The notes beneath the pieces are model-generated. The model was not told where the DNA came from. It ran no database searches and saw nothing but the letters and a program-made list of their open reading frames with translations. Positions 1-9,367 of a stretch of 64,000 nucleotides of DNA are shown piece by piece. The DNA is from Pseudosporangium ferrugineum. GTDB taxonomy: Bacteria > Actinomycetota > Actinomycetes > Mycobacteriales > Micromonosporaceae. Numbering within the stretch: position 1 is the first letter of the stretch; every line of letters begins with the position of its first letter. The stretch is taken from NCBI RefSeq assembly GCF_003002065.1, contig NZ_PVZG01000005.1:372001-436000 (forward strand), in the 5' to 3' direction. The translations under genes were made by a program, and so were the position numbers.

Positions 1-1257
1 GACGACGCCAAGGCGACCGTGGACGTCCTGCACGGGCTGATCGAGCGGCTGGGCAGCTTCAAGGTGCACACGCTCGGCGACGCGATCGAGTTCGCCAAGG
101 CGGTCACCCCCGCCCAGCGGCGCAAACGCCATCTCGCCGACAACCTGCCGCACGTGCCGGGGGTCTACGTGTTCCGCGCCGCCGACGAGCGGCCGCTCTA
201 CGTCGGCACCTCGGTGGACATCGCGACCCGGGTGCGCAGCTACTTCACGGCCGGCGAGAAGCGGGCCCGGATGTCGGAGATGATCGCCGCCGCGACCCGG
301 GTGGAGGCGGTGGAGTGCGCGCACTCGCTCGAGGCCGAGGTGCGTGAGCTGCGGTTGATCGCCGCGCACGCGCCGCCGTACAACCGCCGCTCGAAGTATC
401 CGGAGCGGGTGGTGTGGCTGAAGCTGACCGCGGAGGCCTACCCCCGGCTGTCGGTCGTGCGGCAGCTCGCCGACGACGACGCCGCCTATCTCGGGCCGTT
501 CTCGTCGCGGCGCACCGCCGAGCTCGCCGCGGCGGCCGTCTACGACGCGGTGCCGCTGCGCCAATGCACCCACAAGCTCTCCACCAGGACGGTCACGCCG
601 GCCTGCGCGCTGGCCGAGCTGGGGAGATGCCCGGCGCCCTGCGAGCACCGGATAACCCCTGAGGCGTACGCCCAGAGCGCCGCGCTGCCCTTTCGCACCG
701 CCACCCACGGCGACCCGGAGCCCCTGGTGGAGGCCCTCCTGGCGAGGATCGAGGCACTGTCGCAGCGGCAGCGTTACGAGGAGGCGGCGGTCGTCCGGTC
801 CCGCCTCGTCGCGCTGCTGCGGGCCGTCGTGCGGATGCAGAAGCTGGGGGCGCTGACCCGGATCGAGGAGCTGGTGGCGGCGCGGCGCAACGACGCGTAC
901 GGATGGGAGATCGTGGTGGTCCGGCACGGCCGCCTGGCCGCCGCCGCGACCTCGCCGCCGCGCCTGCATCCCCGGCCGACCCTGGACCTGGCCCGGGCGA
1001 CGGCGGAGACGGTCCTACCCGGACCGGGACCGGTTCCGGCGGCGTCGGCGGAGGAGACCGAGCGGATCCTGGCATGGCTCGAGCGGCCGGACACCCGGCT
1101 GGTGGAAACTTCCGGCGACTGGGTGTCACCGGCGCGTGGCGCAGCGCGGTTCAGTAGGCTGCTCACCAGGGCCGAAGCCGCGGCGTCGAGAAGAGACTCA
1201 CCCGTTCGCTCATCCGTAACTGCCCGTTCGGATGACGCTCGCTCGCTTAGGCTGTAG
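1..1257 (+). CDS. DEDD-type exonuclease / GIY-YIG (UvrC-like) protein, 3' part
   Basis: The reading frame is open from base 1, so the gene starts before the window. The first visible residues (DDAKATVDVLHGLIERLG) look like the end of a DnaQ-type DEDD 3'-5' exonuclease domain. After a linker comes a GIY-YIG nuclease core (PGVY at about visible residue 53, LYVGTS near 66). Next is a UvrC-like cysteine cluster (CALAELGRCPAPC) and a UvrB-contact-like helical stretch (QRYEEAAVVRSRL). The family is the actinobacterial epsilon-exonuclease/UvrC N-half fusion, with a presumed role in DNA repair. The UvrC C-terminal endonuclease and HhH domains are absent. The protein ends in an unremarkable charged tail at the TAG. 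About 418 residues are visible. The family is clear; the repair role is inferred from it. Confidence 0.85.
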   Translation, partial: DDAKATVDVLHGLIERLGSFKVHTLGDAIEFAKAVTPAQRRKRHLADNLPHVPGVYVFRAADERPLYVGTSVDIATRVRSYFTAGEKRARMSEMIAAATRVEAVECAHSLEAEVRELRLIAAHAPPYNRRSKYPERVVWLKLTAEAYPRLSVVRQLADDDAAYLGPFSSRRTAELAAAAVYDAVPLRQCTHKLSTRTVTPACALAELGRCPAPCEHRITPEAYAQSAALPFRTATHGDPEPLVEALLARIEALSQRQRYEEAAVVRSRLVALLRAVVRMQKLGALTRIEELVAARRNDAYGWEIVVVRHGRLAAAATSPPRLHPRPTLDLARATAETVLPGPGPVPAASAEETERILAWLERPDTRLVETSGDWVSPARGAARFSRLLTRAEAAASRRDSPVRSSVTARSDDARSLRL

Positions 1258-1332
1258 GGCACGCGGCTGCAAAGCCGAGAAATCGGTGGGATCCGCGCGT
1301 AGGGTGCGATCGATCCGGGAGGGGGTGTCCGA

Positions 1333-3105
1333 GTGGACGTCGACGCCGGCCACGGCGCCGCCCTTGGACGTGCCCTGCCGACGGCGCCGCTGACCCAGCG
1401 GCTGAGGTCGTTCCTGAGCTTTCAGGGCAACGACGACGACCCGGTCACCACCCTGACGCGCACGCATCGTGCGATCCATCCGTCCGCCGACGCCGGCATC
1501 CTGCGGCGCAGCTACGCCGTGGCCGAGAACATGCACCGCGGCCAGTTCCGCAAGAGCGGCGACCCGTACATCACCCATCCGCTCGCCGTCGCCCAGATCT
1601 GCGCCGAGCTGGGCATGGACACGACCACGCTGGTCGCGGCGCTGCTGCACGACACGGTCGAGGACACGAGCTACACGCTGGAGACGCTGCACGGCGACTT
1701 CGGCCCCGAGGTCACCCACCTGGTCGACGGCGTCACCAAGTTCGACAAGGCGTTCTACGGCAAGGTGGCCGAGGCCGAGACGATCCGCAAGATGATCATC
1801 GCGGCCGGCAAGGACGTCCGGGTGCTGGTGATCAAGCTGGCCGACCGGCTGCACAACATGCGCACCCTCGACGCCCGCTCCCCCGCCTCCCGGGCCCGCA
1901 TCGCCACGGCCACGCTCGACGTGCTCGTCCCGCTCTGCGACCGGCTCGGCATCCAGGCCCTCAAGCGCGACCTCGACGACGTGGTGCTCTACCACCTCGA
2001 GCCGGAGTCGTACGCCCGCATCGACGAGCACGTCAAGAACCGCCCCGGCTGGGACGAATACCTCGGTGCCGTGTCGGTCGAGGCCCAGCGCGCGCTGCGC
2101 CGGCTGCGGGTCAGCGCCGACGTGAAGCCGCGACCCCGGCACTACTACTCGATCTGGAAGGACACGGTCGCGGGCGGTCACGCCGTACCGTTCGACCTGC
2201 CCCGCCTGGCCGTCGTGGTCGACGGCCCGGAGACCGACTGTTACGCCGCGCTCGGCGCCATCCACGGCCAGTGGCGCCCGGTGGCCGGCCGTTTCAAGGA
2301 CTTCATCGCCTCCCCCAAGAACAACCTCTACCGCTCGCTGCACACGACCGTCACCGGCCCCGACGGCCGCCTCGTCGAGGTGCTGATCCGCACGGTCTCG
2401 ATGCACCGCTGCGCCGAGTACGGCGTCGCCACCGGCTACCGCTACCCGAAATTCGACTCCGAGACGGGCACGGACCAGCTCACCTGGCTCAAGCGGGTGC
2501 TCGACTGGGAGCAGGACACCACGGACGCGGGCCAGTTCCTCGACTCGCTGCGCTGCGACCTCGCCGAGGCCCAGATCACGGTCTTCGCCAAGGGCCGCAC
2601 CTTCGAGCTCCCGGCCGGCTCCACCCCGGTCGACCTCGCGTACGAGCTCAGCCCCGACAAGGGTGACCAGACGCTCGCCGCGACCATCAACGGCCGGCTG
2701 GCACCGCTGAGTTCCCAGCTCCGCGACGGCGACGTGGTGGAGATCTTCACCGAGACCGACGGCCGCGTCGAGGTCGAACCGGGCATCGCTCCCCGCGGCC
2801 CCCGCAAGGAGTGGCTGGGCTTCGTCAAGTCGACGCAGGCCCAGATGCAGATCAACCGGTACTTCGCGGAGGAGAACTCCCCCGGCATCAGCATCGCCGA
2901 CAAGGTCCGCCTCGGCCGCGCCACGATCGGCCTGACCCTGCGCAAGCACGACCGCGGCCTGGCGAGCGAGGTGCCGCTGCGCCGGCTCGCGGAGGAGCTC
3001 GGCTACCCGGACCTGGAAACCATGCTGGTGGCCGTGACGGAGCGCAACCTCGAGCCGGACCAGGTGGTCGAGCAGCTGATCGCCCTGGTGGACCACCCCG
3101 ACTGA
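1333..3105 (+). CDS. Short RelA/SpoT homologue (HD-synthetase-TGS, no ACT), probably hydrolase-only
   Basis: 590 residues starting at GTG behind a GGGAGGGGG ribosome-binding stretch. The N-terminal HD phosphohydrolase domain is intact (HDTVED at about 106-111, LADRLHNMRTL from about 169), the signature of (p)ppGpp hydrolases. The middle resembles the synthetase domain (RHYYSIWK near 270, EVLIRT near 349). However, the usual D-x4-R before the DCYxALG motif reads DLPRLA (Arg lost), NGY reads NLY, and AAHW reads ATGY. A TGS domain follows (about 415-475), then a WLGFVKS segment. The regulatory ACT domain and the last ~150 residues of full-length Rel are missing. A second, full-length Rel elsewhere is likely but not visible here. 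Predicted role: breakdown of (p)ppGpp or a related alarmone in the cytosol. Hydrolase-only activity is inferred. Confidence 0.85.
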   Translation: MDVDAGHGAALGRALPTAPLTQRLRSFLSFQGNDDDPVTTLTRTHRAIHPSADAGILRRSYAVAENMHRGQFRKSGDPYITHPLAVAQICAELGMDTTTLVAALLHDTVEDTSYTLETLHGDFGPEVTHLVDGVTKFDKAFYGKVAEAETIRKMIIAAGKDVRVLVIKLADRLHNMRTLDARSPASRARIATATLDVLVPLCDRLGIQALKRDLDDVVLYHLEPESYARIDEHVKNRPGWDEYLGAVSVEAQRALRRLRVSADVKPRPRHYYSIWKDTVAGGHAVPFDLPRLAVVVDGPETDCYAALGAIHGQWRPVAGRFKDFIASPKNNLYRSLHTTVTGPDGRLVEVLIRTVSMHRCAEYGVATGYRYPKFDSETGTDQLTWLKRVLDWEQDTTDAGQFLDSLRCDLAEAQITVFAKGRTFELPAGSTPVDLAYELSPDKGDQTLAATINGRLAPLSSQLRDGDVVEIFTETDGRVEVEPGIAPRGPRKEWLGFVKSTQAQMQINRYFAEENSPGISIADKVRLGRATIGLTLRKHDRGLASEVPLRRLAEELGYPDLETMLVAVTERNLEPDQVVEQLIALVDHPD

Positions 3106-3204
3106 GCCCGGCGGGCCACCCGGCGCACCGCCCAGGCTGAGCCGGTGGGCCGCCCAGACTGAGCCCGGTGGGCCACCCAGGCTGAGGGACGGGCGGCGCC
3201 CCGC

Positions 3205-3210
3205 TAGCCT
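3205..3210 (+). promoter_or_regulatory. -10 element (TAGCCT) of a leaderless promoter for the Nudix gene
   Basis: TAGCCT lies six bases before the GTG at 3217 and there is no Shine-Dalgarno sequence between them. This is the usual geometry of a leaderless actinobacterial transcript (TANNNT, start codon at or next to +1). It supports GTG 3217 as the start. Confidence 0.5.
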
Positions 3211-3216
3211 TGGGGC

Positions 3217-3744
3217 GTGAAAATGCCTCGGCGATTGCGCGGCGCCGCATATCAGGGCTTCTATCGGCTGCCGCACCCGGTGCGCCGGCGGATCGTGCGG
3301 CTCATCGCGCCGAAATACCTGGTCGGGGCGGTGTGCATCGTGCGGGACAGCGACGCCCGCGAGCCCGGCCGGCTCCTGCTGCTGCGCCAGCCGCCCGGCC
3401 GGGGCTGGGGCCTGCCCGCCGGCCTGCTCAAGAAGGGCGAGGCACCCGAGGTCGGCGCCGCCCGCGAGCTGCACGAGGAGTCCGGCGTCCGGATCGCCCC
3501 GGACGAGCTCACCCCGGCCGTCCCGAACGCCATCGTGCACCCCAAGGGCTGGGTCGACACCGTCTTCATGGGTACGGTCCCCGCCTCCACCACCGAACTC
3601 GTCGTCGACGGCGGCGAGGTCCTCGAGGCGGTCTGGTTCCCCCTCGACGACCTCCCCCGCCTGACCCCGAACACGGCCCTGGTCCTCGGCGTCTACGGCA
3701 TCGGCCCCCGCGCGGCCGAGCAGACCCCGTCCGCGTCGTCATGA
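3217..3744 (+). CDS. Nudix hydrolase
   Basis: 175 residues. A complete Nudix box GX5EX7REUXEEXGU is present at residues 69-91 (GLLKKGE ... RELHEESGV), with all metal-binding glutamates. The N-terminus is basic and slightly extended before the beta-strand YLVGAVCIV. Nudix enzymes cleave nucleoside diphosphates linked to another moiety; the substrate cannot be read from sequence. The stop codon overlaps the start of the sugar nucleotidyltransferase (ATGA at 3741-3744), so the two are translationally coupled. That makes a nucleotide-sugar or related metabolite a reasonable guess, but only that. Confidence 0.9.
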   Translation: MKMPRRLRGAAYQGFYRLPHPVRRRIVRLIAPKYLVGAVCIVRDSDAREPGRLLLLRQPPGRGWGLPAGLLKKGEAPEVGAARELHEESGVRIAPDELTPAVPNAIVHPKGWVDTVFMGTVPASTTELVVDGGEVLEAVWFPLDDLPRLTPNTALVLGVYGIGPRAAEQTPSASS

Positions 3745-4637
3745 GCGCCGTTGCCGCCGTGATCCTGGCCGCGGGTGAGGGGCAACGGCTGCGGCCGCTG
3801 ACCGAGGGCGTACCGAAGGCGCTCTGTCCGGTCGGGAACGTCGCGCTGCTCGACCGGGCCCTGGCGCGGGTGGCCGGCCTCGGCCTGCACGGGCCGTCCA
3901 TGGTGGCGGTCAACGCCGCGTACCTGGCCGAGCAGCTCGTGGCGCACGCCGGGGAGCGGGTGCATGTTTCCGTCGAGCCCGACGGGCCGCTCGGCACGGC
4001 CGGCGGGATCGGCCGGCTCCGCGGGTGGATCGACGGCCGCGGCGTGCTGGTCGGCAACGCCGACGCCTACCTGGCGGACGCAGTGCGCGAGCCGGGCAAG
4101 GACATCGCCGCGCTGCTCGACGGCTGGGACGGCGAGACCGTACGGATGCTGACGAAGCCGGTGCCGCCCGGCGACACGGGCGGCTTCAGCGGGCGGCGCT
4201 TCGCCGGCTTCTCCCTGCTGCCGTGGCGGTACGTGCGCGAGCTCAGCCCGGAGTTCTCCGACCTGGTCCGCACGGTGTGGCGCCCGGCGGAGGCCGCGGG
4301 CGAGCTGGAGCTCATCGGCTACGACGGCGTCTACATCGACACCGGCACCCCGGCCAGGTATCTCGCGGCCAACCTGCACGCGGCCGGCGTCCCGGTCGAG
4401 GGCGCCGACACGCCCGACCCGACCGTCCCCCGGCAGCCCGCCGCGGACGGGATCGGTGGCCTGGTGGACCCCTCGGCGAGGGTCAGCGGGCACGCCGAGC
4501 GGTCGGTGGTCGGGGCGGGCGCGGTCGTCGAGGGCCGGGTGGACCGCTGCGTCGTCTGGCCCGGTGCGCACGTCGCCGCCGGCGAGGACCTGAGCCGGAT
4601 CATCCGCGCCGGCGAAGACCTGACCGTGGCCGCCTGA
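3741..4637 (+). CDS. Sugar-1-phosphate nucleotidyltransferase (NDP-sugar pyrophosphorylase family)
   Basis: 298 residues, start ATG overlapping the Nudix stop. The nucleotide-binding signature of NTP transferases sits at the N-terminus (ILAAGEGQRLRPLTEGVPKAL, residues 8-28). GTAGGI and GNADAYL follow; the last replaces the usual G-D-x metal motif. The C-terminal ~60 residues contain hexapeptide-like turns (VDPSARVSG, VVGAGAVVEG) typical of a left-handed beta-helix in GDP-mannose or glucose-1-phosphate pyrophosphorylases. Likely reaction: sugar-1-P plus NTP gives NDP-sugar plus PPi. The sugar is not identifiable. It is probably the second gene of a two-gene operon. Confidence 0.85.
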   Translation: MSAVAAVILAAGEGQRLRPLTEGVPKALCPVGNVALLDRALARVAGLGLHGPSMVAVNAAYLAEQLVAHAGERVHVSVEPDGPLGTAGGIGRLRGWIDGRGVLVGNADAYLADAVREPGKDIAALLDGWDGETVRMLTKPVPPGDTGGFSGRRFAGFSLLPWRYVRELSPEFSDLVRTVWRPAEAAGELELIGYDGVYIDTGTPARYLAANLHAAGVPVEGADTPDPTVPRQPAADGIGGLVDPSARVSGHAERSVVGAGAVVEGRVDRCVVWPGAHVAAGEDLSRIIRAGEDLTVAA

Positions 4638-4691
4638 TCAAGGGGCGCCCGGGTCGTTAGCATGAACCGACGCCGACCCGAGGGAGCCTCC

Positions 4692-4979
4692 GTGAACACC
4701 GCGATCGTGCACATCGACTGCGCCACCGACTCGATTCCTGAGGTCGCCGAGGCGCTGGCCGCGCTGCCCGGGGTCAGCGAGGTCTACTCGGTGGCCGGCA
4801 ACGTGGACCTGATCGCGATCGTGCGGGTGCCGCGGTTCGACGATATCGCCGAGGTGATCGCCGGGCGGATCTCGAAGACGCCCGGGGTGCTCAACACCGA
4901 GTCGCACATCGCGTTCCGGGCGTACTCGAAGCACGACCTGGAGGACGCCTTCGCGATCGGGCTGCCCGACGCCGACTGA
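4692..4979 (+). CDS. Stand-alone Lrp/AsnC ligand-binding (RAM) domain protein
   Basis: 95 residues from GTG 4692, chosen because CGAGGGAG lies five bases upstream; an upstream ATG at 4662 is in frame but lacks that site. The whole protein is an alpha-beta sandwich of the AsnC-effector type (VHIDCATDSIPEVAEAL ... VAGNVDLIAIV ... THIAF-like strand SHIAFRAYS) with no DNA-binding helix-turn-helix. Such proteins oligomerise and bind amino acids. The usual neighbour is qcrB, which is convergent here. Effector and partner are unknown. Confidence 0.85.
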   Translation: MNTAIVHIDCATDSIPEVAEALAALPGVSEVYSVAGNVDLIAIVRVPRFDDIAEVIAGRISKTPGVLNTESHIAFRAYSKHDLEDAFAIGLPDAD

Positions 4980-4996
4980 CCCCGCGCGGGACACGG

Positions 4997-5023
4997 AAAA
5001 GGGGGCCCTCGCGGGCCCCCTTT
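4997..5023. terminator. Bidirectional rho-independent terminator
   Basis: A perfect GGGGGCCC / GGGCCCCC stem (5001-5008 with 5013-5020, loop TCGC) is flanked by AAAA on the left and TTT on the right. It lies between the convergent Lrp-like gene and qcrB and can serve both strands. Confidence 0.85.
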
Positions 5024-5036
5024 CTCGCGTGCTGAC

Positions 5037-6656
5037 TCAGCGGCCGGAGGTGATCTCCTCGCGGTCCTCGCGGCTCGCCAGCGGCGGGACGGCCGGCGAG
5101 ACCGGGGCCTCGACCGGCTTCTCGACCGGGAAGAAGAAGCCCTTGACCGCGGGCGCCAGCGCGCCGAGGCGGTTCATCTTCTTCGGGACGACCCAGCCGG
5201 CGTAGTCCAGCGGCAGCGGGTGGCCGTGGTCGTCGACGGGGCTCAGCGGCTGGTGGACCTCGACGAAGCGGCCGTCCGGCAGGCGCTTGATGATGCCCGT
5301 CTCCACGCCGTGGGCGAGGACCTCGCGGTCGTGCTGCTGCAGGCCCAGGCAGATGCGGACGGCCAGGTAGTACGCCAGCGGCGGCAGGATCACCATGCCG
5401 ATGCGGCCGGCCCAGGTCATCGCGTTCAGGCTGATGTGGAACTTGTCCGCGATGACGTCGTTGCCGCCGGAGAGGGTGGCCACGATGAAGAATGTGAACG
5501 CCATGGCGCCGAGGCCGGTGCGCTCGGGTGCGTCGCGCGGCCGCTGGAGCAGGTGGTGCGACCGCGTGTCCTTCAGGCGGCGCGCCTCGATCCAGGGGTA
5601 GAACATCGGCACCGTGGTCAGCGCGCCGAGGCCGACGACCGCGGGCCAGAACAGCGGCGGGATCACGTAGCCGTCGCCGATCGGCAGGTCGATCTGCCAG
5701 GCGGGCATGAGCCGGACCAGGCCGTCCATGAACATGACGTACCAGTCGGGCTGGCTGCCCGAGGAGACCTCGGACGCCCGGTACGGCCCGAACAGCCAGA
5801 TCGGGTTGATCTGGAACAGGCCGGCCAGCAGCGCGATCACGCCGAAGACGGTCATGAAGAAACCGCCCTGCTTGAGCGCGTACCGCGGGAACATGCGCTC
5901 GCCGACCACGTTGGAGTTGGTCCGGCCGGGGCCGGGCCACTGGGTGTGCTTCTGCGCGAAGACCAGGCCCAGGTGGACGCTGATCAGCGCGAGCAGGCCG
6001 CCCGGGATGAGCAGGACGTGGGCGATGTAGAAGCGCCCGATGATCAGCTCGCCCGGGAACTCGCCGCCGAAGATCGACGCCGACAGCCAGGTGCCGACGA
6101 CCGGGATGGACAGCATGATCGCCGAGGCGATGCGCAGGCCTGTGCCGGAGAGGCCGTCGTCGGGGAGCGAGTAGCCGGTGAAGCCGGCGAGGAAGCCCAG
6201 GAGGAACAGCGCGATGCCGATCGCCCAGTTGGCCTCACGCGGCTTGCGGAACGCGCCGGTGAAGAAGACGCGCGCCATGTGGACGACGATCGCCGCCATG
6301 AACAGCAGCGCCGCCCAGTGGTGCATCTGCCGCATGAACAGACCGCCGCGCACCTCGAACGACAGGTGCAGCGAGGACTCGTACGCCGCCGACATCTCGG
6401 TGCCGCGCAGCGCCGTGTACGAGCCGTCGTACGCGACCTCCTTCATCGACGGGTCGAAGAAGAGGGTCAGGAACACGCCGCTGAGCAGCAGGACGATGAA
6501 CGAGAAGAGCGCGATCTCCCCGAGCAGGAACGACCAGTGGTCGGGGAAGACCTTGTTCAGCAGCCCTCGCAGCGGGGTGGCCACCTGGTAGCGCTCGTCG
6601 ACGCCCTTGGCGGCCTTGCCCGGTACGGATGCGAGATCGAACTTTCGGCGCTTCAC
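5037..6656 (-). CDS. qcrB: Cytochrome bc1 complex cytochrome b subunit QcrB
   Basis: 539 residues, actinobacterial long QcrB. About eight to nine hydrophobic segments are visible. The heme-ligand histidines lie in [22 protein letters not shown] and [21 protein letters not shown]. The quinol-site motif is PDWY (QPDWYVMF) in place of PEWY, as is usual in this phylum. A hydrophilic C-terminal extension of about 130 residues follows the last helix. It oxidises menaquinol and passes electrons to QcrA and QcrC in the plasma membrane. The start codon overlaps the qcrA stop (ATGA), so it is the last gene of the ctaE-qcrC-qcrA-qcrB operon. Confidence 0.97.
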   Translation of the reverse strand: MKRRKFDLASVPGKAAKGVDERYQVATPLRGLLNKVFPDHWSFLLGEIALFSFIVLLLSGVFLTLFFDPSMKEVAYDGSYTALRGTEMSAAYESSLHLSFEVRGGLFMRQMHHWAALLFMAAIVVHMARVFFTGAFRKPREANWAIGIALFLLGFLAGFTGYSLPDDGLSGTGLRIASAIMLSIPVVGTWLSASIFGGEFPGELIIGRFYIAHVLLIPGGLLALISVHLGLVFAQKHTQWPGPGRTNSNVVGERMFPRYALKQGGFFMTVFGVIALLAGLFQINPIWLFGPYRASEVSSGSQPDWYVMFMDGLVRLMPAWQIDLPIGDGYVIPPLFWPAVVGLGALTTVPMFYPWIEARRLKDTRSHHLLQRPRDAPERTGLGAMAFTFFIVATLSGGNDVIADKFHISLNAMTWAGRIGMVILPPLAYYLAVRICLGLQQHDREVLAHGVETGIIKRLPDGRFVEVHQPLSPVDDHGHPLPLDYAGWVVPKKMNRLGALAPAVKGFFFPVEKPVEAPVSPAVPPLASREDREEITSGR

Positions 6657-7765
6657 GGCCTCTCCCAGAAGTCGGGCCCGACGGTCTCTCGGTAATCAGA
6701 CGCTGCCACGAAGTAACCCTCGTCGTCCACCGTGATGGGCAGCATCGGCAGTCGGCGGCTGGCCGGTCCGAAGATCGGGCGGGCGTTCTCCGTGATGAGG
6801 AACTGCGACTGGTGGCACGGGCAGAGGAGCCGGTTGGTCTGCTGCTCGTACAGGCTGGCGGGGCAGCCCGCGTGGGTGCAGATCTTGGAGAAGGCGACGT
6901 AGTTGCCCCACATCGCGCCCTTGTTGCGCTCGTCCTCCTCGGACGCCTTGCGGGCCACCGCGGCGTCGTCCGCGCGCAGCTGGATCAGCAGCGTGGGCGA
7001 GTCCGCGTACTCGTTGGTGGCACCGTGGGGAACGCCGGGGAACACCGTGATCTGGCCGCCGACGCTGATGTCCTCGGGCCGGATCGGGGTGCCGTCCTCG
7101 TGCGTCAGCCGGACCGGACGGCCCTGGTTGGCCACCGGGTCGAAGCCGGTGCGGAACATCGGCGGGTCCTGGCCGCGGTCGGGCTTGTGCGGGTTCTTGA
7201 TCAGGCCGCCGACCAGCGGCGCCGCGGCGACCAGGCCGATCGGCGCGAGGCCCAGGGCGATGGCGCCCTTGAGCAGCGGCCGGCGCTGGATGCCGAGCTC
7301 GTCGACGGTGAAGAGCAGCGTCTGGCCGGTGATCTGGCGATCCTCGTCCGTCGACCTGCCCTCGTGCCGGTCCTGGATCGAGACCTCGTGCGGCAGCAGC
7401 TTCTTGGCCCAGGTCAGGATGGCGAAGCCGATGGCCAGCAGGGCCAGGCCGAGCGAGATGCCGAGGATCGGGGTGTAGTAGTCGCTGCGCGCGTGGCCCA
7501 GCTCGAACTCCCACGGCCAGAAGATGTACGCGGCCAGGAACACCAGGCCGAGCAGCCCCGCGAGCAGGAACATCAGGGCGATGGTGCGCTCGATGCGCTT
7601 CTCCGCCTTGGAGTTCGGCGTCGGGAACTGCGACTCGTACGTGACGATCTCGATGTCGTCGCGCCGGGCGCCCTCGCGGACGATCTCGAAGCGGGACAGC
7701 CGGGGATCGCTGAGGTCCACCGGCTCGGTGCCGGCGCCGTGCTGGTCGTTCTTGGTCACCGTCAT
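6653..7765 (-). CDS. qcrA: Cytochrome bc1 complex Rieske iron-sulfur subunit QcrA
   Basis: 370 residues. The start ATG at 7765 overlaps the qcrC stop, with GGGGAAG just upstream. Residues 1-60 are hydrophilic. Then come three hydrophobic segments ([19 protein letters not shown], a [14 protein letters not shown] stretch, and one before GGLIKNP), as in actinobacterial QcrA, which has three helices rather than one. The [2Fe-2S] ligands are complete: CTHAGC and CPCHQS. It transfers electrons from quinol to the c-type cytochrome QcrC. Confidence 0.97.
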   Translation of the reverse strand: MTVTKNDQHGAGTEPVDLSDPRLSRFEIVREGARRDDIEIVTYESQFPTPNSKAEKRIERTIALMFLLAGLLGLVFLAAYIFWPWEFELGHARSDYYTPILGISLGLALLAIGFAILTWAKKLLPHEVSIQDRHEGRSTDEDRQITGQTLLFTVDELGIQRRPLLKGAIALGLAPIGLVAAAPLVGGLIKNPHKPDRGQDPPMFRTGFDPVANQGRPVRLTHEDGTPIRPEDISVGGQITVFPGVPHGATNEYADSPTLLIQLRADDAAVARKASEEDERNKGAMWGNYVAFSKICTHAGCPASLYEQQTNRLLCPCHQSQFLITENARPIFGPASRRLPMLPITVDDEGYFVAASDYRETVGPDFWERP

Positions 7766-8610
7766 GACTTCCCCGCAATCCACAGCGTCGCGAACACCAG
7801 GAGCGTGATCCCGACCAGGAAGATGGCCAGGCCCTCGGTCACCGGCCCGTACCGGCCGAGGTTGAAGAGGCCGCCCGGGTCCTTGTCCTCCTGGAGCTGC
7901 TGCGTGACGTACGTGATGATCTGGCGCTTCTGCTCGGGGGTGATCTCGTTGTCGCCGAACACCGGCATGTTCTGCGGGCCGGTGAGCATCGCGGCGTAGA
8001 TCTCCTCCGCGGAGGCGGAGTGCAGCGAGGGCGCGAACTTGCCGGACGACAGGGCACCGCCGGCGCCGCCGAAGCTGTGGCACGAGGTGCAGTTGATCCG
8101 GAACAGCTCGCCGCCGCGGGCCAGCGCCTCGGGGTTCTGCTCGATGTCCTCGACCAGCGAGCCGGACGGCAGCTGCGGTCCGCCGCCGAGCTCCTGGATG
8201 TACTGACCCAGCTGCTTGGTCTGCGCCTCGTTGAACTGCGGCGGCTTCTTCTCGGCCTGGGCCTCCTGCCGGGTCATCGGCATGCGGCCGGTGCCCACCT
8301 GGAACTCCACCGAGGCGGAGCCGACGCCGATCAGGCTCGGCCCGCGGCCCTCGACACCCTCGGCGTTGCGGCCGTGGCAGCTGATGCAGCTGTTGTCGAA
8401 GAGCGCCTTGCCCTCCTGCGCTGCGCCGGAGAGCTGGCGGGTGTCCTCGGCGGAGGCGCCGGGGGCGAAGGCGGTGTAGACGCCACCCGCGAGGGCGAGC
8501 GCGGCGAGCATGCGGACCGCGGCGCCGATGCGCCGGCGCGCCCGGCTCGGCGCGGACCGCCGCCTGGTGAACACCCGGAAACGCCGTCCGGCGGGGGTGT
8601 CAGAAGTCAT
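7762..8610 (-). CDS. qcrC: Diheme cytochrome c subunit QcrC
   Basis: 282 residues from ATG 8610, preferred because AGAGGGA lies nine bases upstream; a GTG 36 bases further out has no such site. An N-terminal membrane anchor or signal region (RMLAALALAGGVYTAFAPGASA) precedes two heme-c sites, CISCH and CTSCH. A C-terminal helix (EGLAIFLVGITLLVFATLWIAG) anchors the protein. The two-heme design is the hallmark of actinobacteria lacking a soluble cytochrome c: it bridges QcrAB directly to the aa3 oxidase CuA site. It is the second gene of the ctaE-qcrCAB operon. Confidence 0.97.
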   Translation of the reverse strand: MTSDTPAGRRFRVFTRRRSAPSRARRRIGAAVRMLAALALAGGVYTAFAPGASAEDTRQLSGAAQEGKALFDNSCISCHGRNAEGVEGRGPSLIGVGSASVEFQVGTGRMPMTRQEAQAEKKPPQFNEAQTKQLGQYIQELGGGPQLPSGSLVEDIEQNPEALARGGELFRINCTSCHSFGGAGGALSSGKFAPSLHSASAEEIYAAMLTGPQNMPVFGDNEITPEQKRQIITYVTQQLQEDKDPGGLFNLGRYGPVTEGLAIFLVGITLLVFATLWIAGKS

Positions 8611-8661
8611 GGGTATGTCCCTCTGGGTCTTGACCTTGAAACTCACGGACGGCGACGGCTG

Positions 8662-9258
8662 TCACTGCAGCCAATAGATCATGGCGAACAGCGCGATCCA
8701 CACGATGTCGACGAAGTGCCAGTAGTACGACACGACGATCGCCGAGGTGGCCTGCGCCGGGGTGAACCGGCCCATGGTGGTGCGGATCATGTAGACGATG
8801 AAGGCGATGAGACCGCCCGTGACGTGCAGGCCGTGGAACCCGGTGGTCAGGTAGAACATCGACCCGTAGCCGTCACTGTTGATCTTGATGCCGTCGGCCA
8901 CCAGGTGGCGGTACTCGTTCGCCTGGCCGAGCACGAAGATCAGGCCCATGATGAAGGTGACGGTGAACCAGCGCCGCAGCGCGAACACGTCACCCTTCTC
9001 CGCCGCGAACACACCGAGCTGGCAGGTGACCGACGAGAGCACGAGGATCACCGTGAACGTCGTCGCGTACGGAATGTTCAGAACCTCGGTGTGGTGCTCC
9101 CACATGCTGTAGTCCGCCGCGCGGATCGCGAAATACATCGCGAACAAGGCTGCGAAGAACATGAGCTCGCTGGAGAGCCACACGATGGTCCCCACGCTGA
9201 CCATGTTGGGTCGGGTCAGCGAGTGGATCCGGCTCTTGTCGATGGCTGCCGCTGTCAC
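8662..9258 (-). CDS. ctaE: Cytochrome c oxidase subunit III CtaE
   Basis: 198 residues, five hydrophobic helices typical of the short actinobacterial subunit III. Conserved stretches are [17 protein letters not shown] near the start, [13 protein letters not shown] and [14 protein letters not shown]. It is a structural, proton-path-stabilising subunit of the aa3 oxidase. It is the first gene of the minus-strand operon, 51 bases before qcrC, and divergent from the CtaG-type gene. Confidence 0.97.
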   Translation of the reverse strand: MTAAAIDKSRIHSLTRPNMVSVGTIVWLSSELMFFAALFAMYFAIRAADYSMWEHHTEVLNIPYATTFTVILVLSSVTCQLGVFAAEKGDVFALRRWFTVTFIMGLIFVLGQANEYRHLVADGIKINSDGYGSMFYLTTGFHGLHVTGGLIAFIVYMIRTTMGRFTPAQATSAIVVSYYWHFVDIVWIALFAMIYWLQ

Positions 9259-9355
9259 GGGCTCATTATTGCCCCGCGATCACCTGAACATGTCGCGGGG
9301 GGCCCAATCCGGCATGTGTCGCAGCCCGGTGGCGTGCGGACACCGCCGAGGGGCC

Positions 9356-9361
9356 TAGCCT
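9356..9361 (+). promoter_or_regulatory. -10 element (TAGCCT) of a leaderless promoter for the CtaG-type gene
   Basis: TAGCCT ends six bases before GTG 9368 and no Shine-Dalgarno sequence intervenes. It lies in the 109-base space between ctaE and this divergent gene. Confidence 0.5.
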
Positions 9362-9367
9362 CGAACG

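Noticed and set aside
1210-3540. 776-codon open frame on the minus strand opposite the RelA/SpoT gene
   Set aside because: Composition is Val/Gly/Arg-rich with no recognisable domain. It is an antisense shadow of a well-supported gene and typical of high-GC third-position bias.
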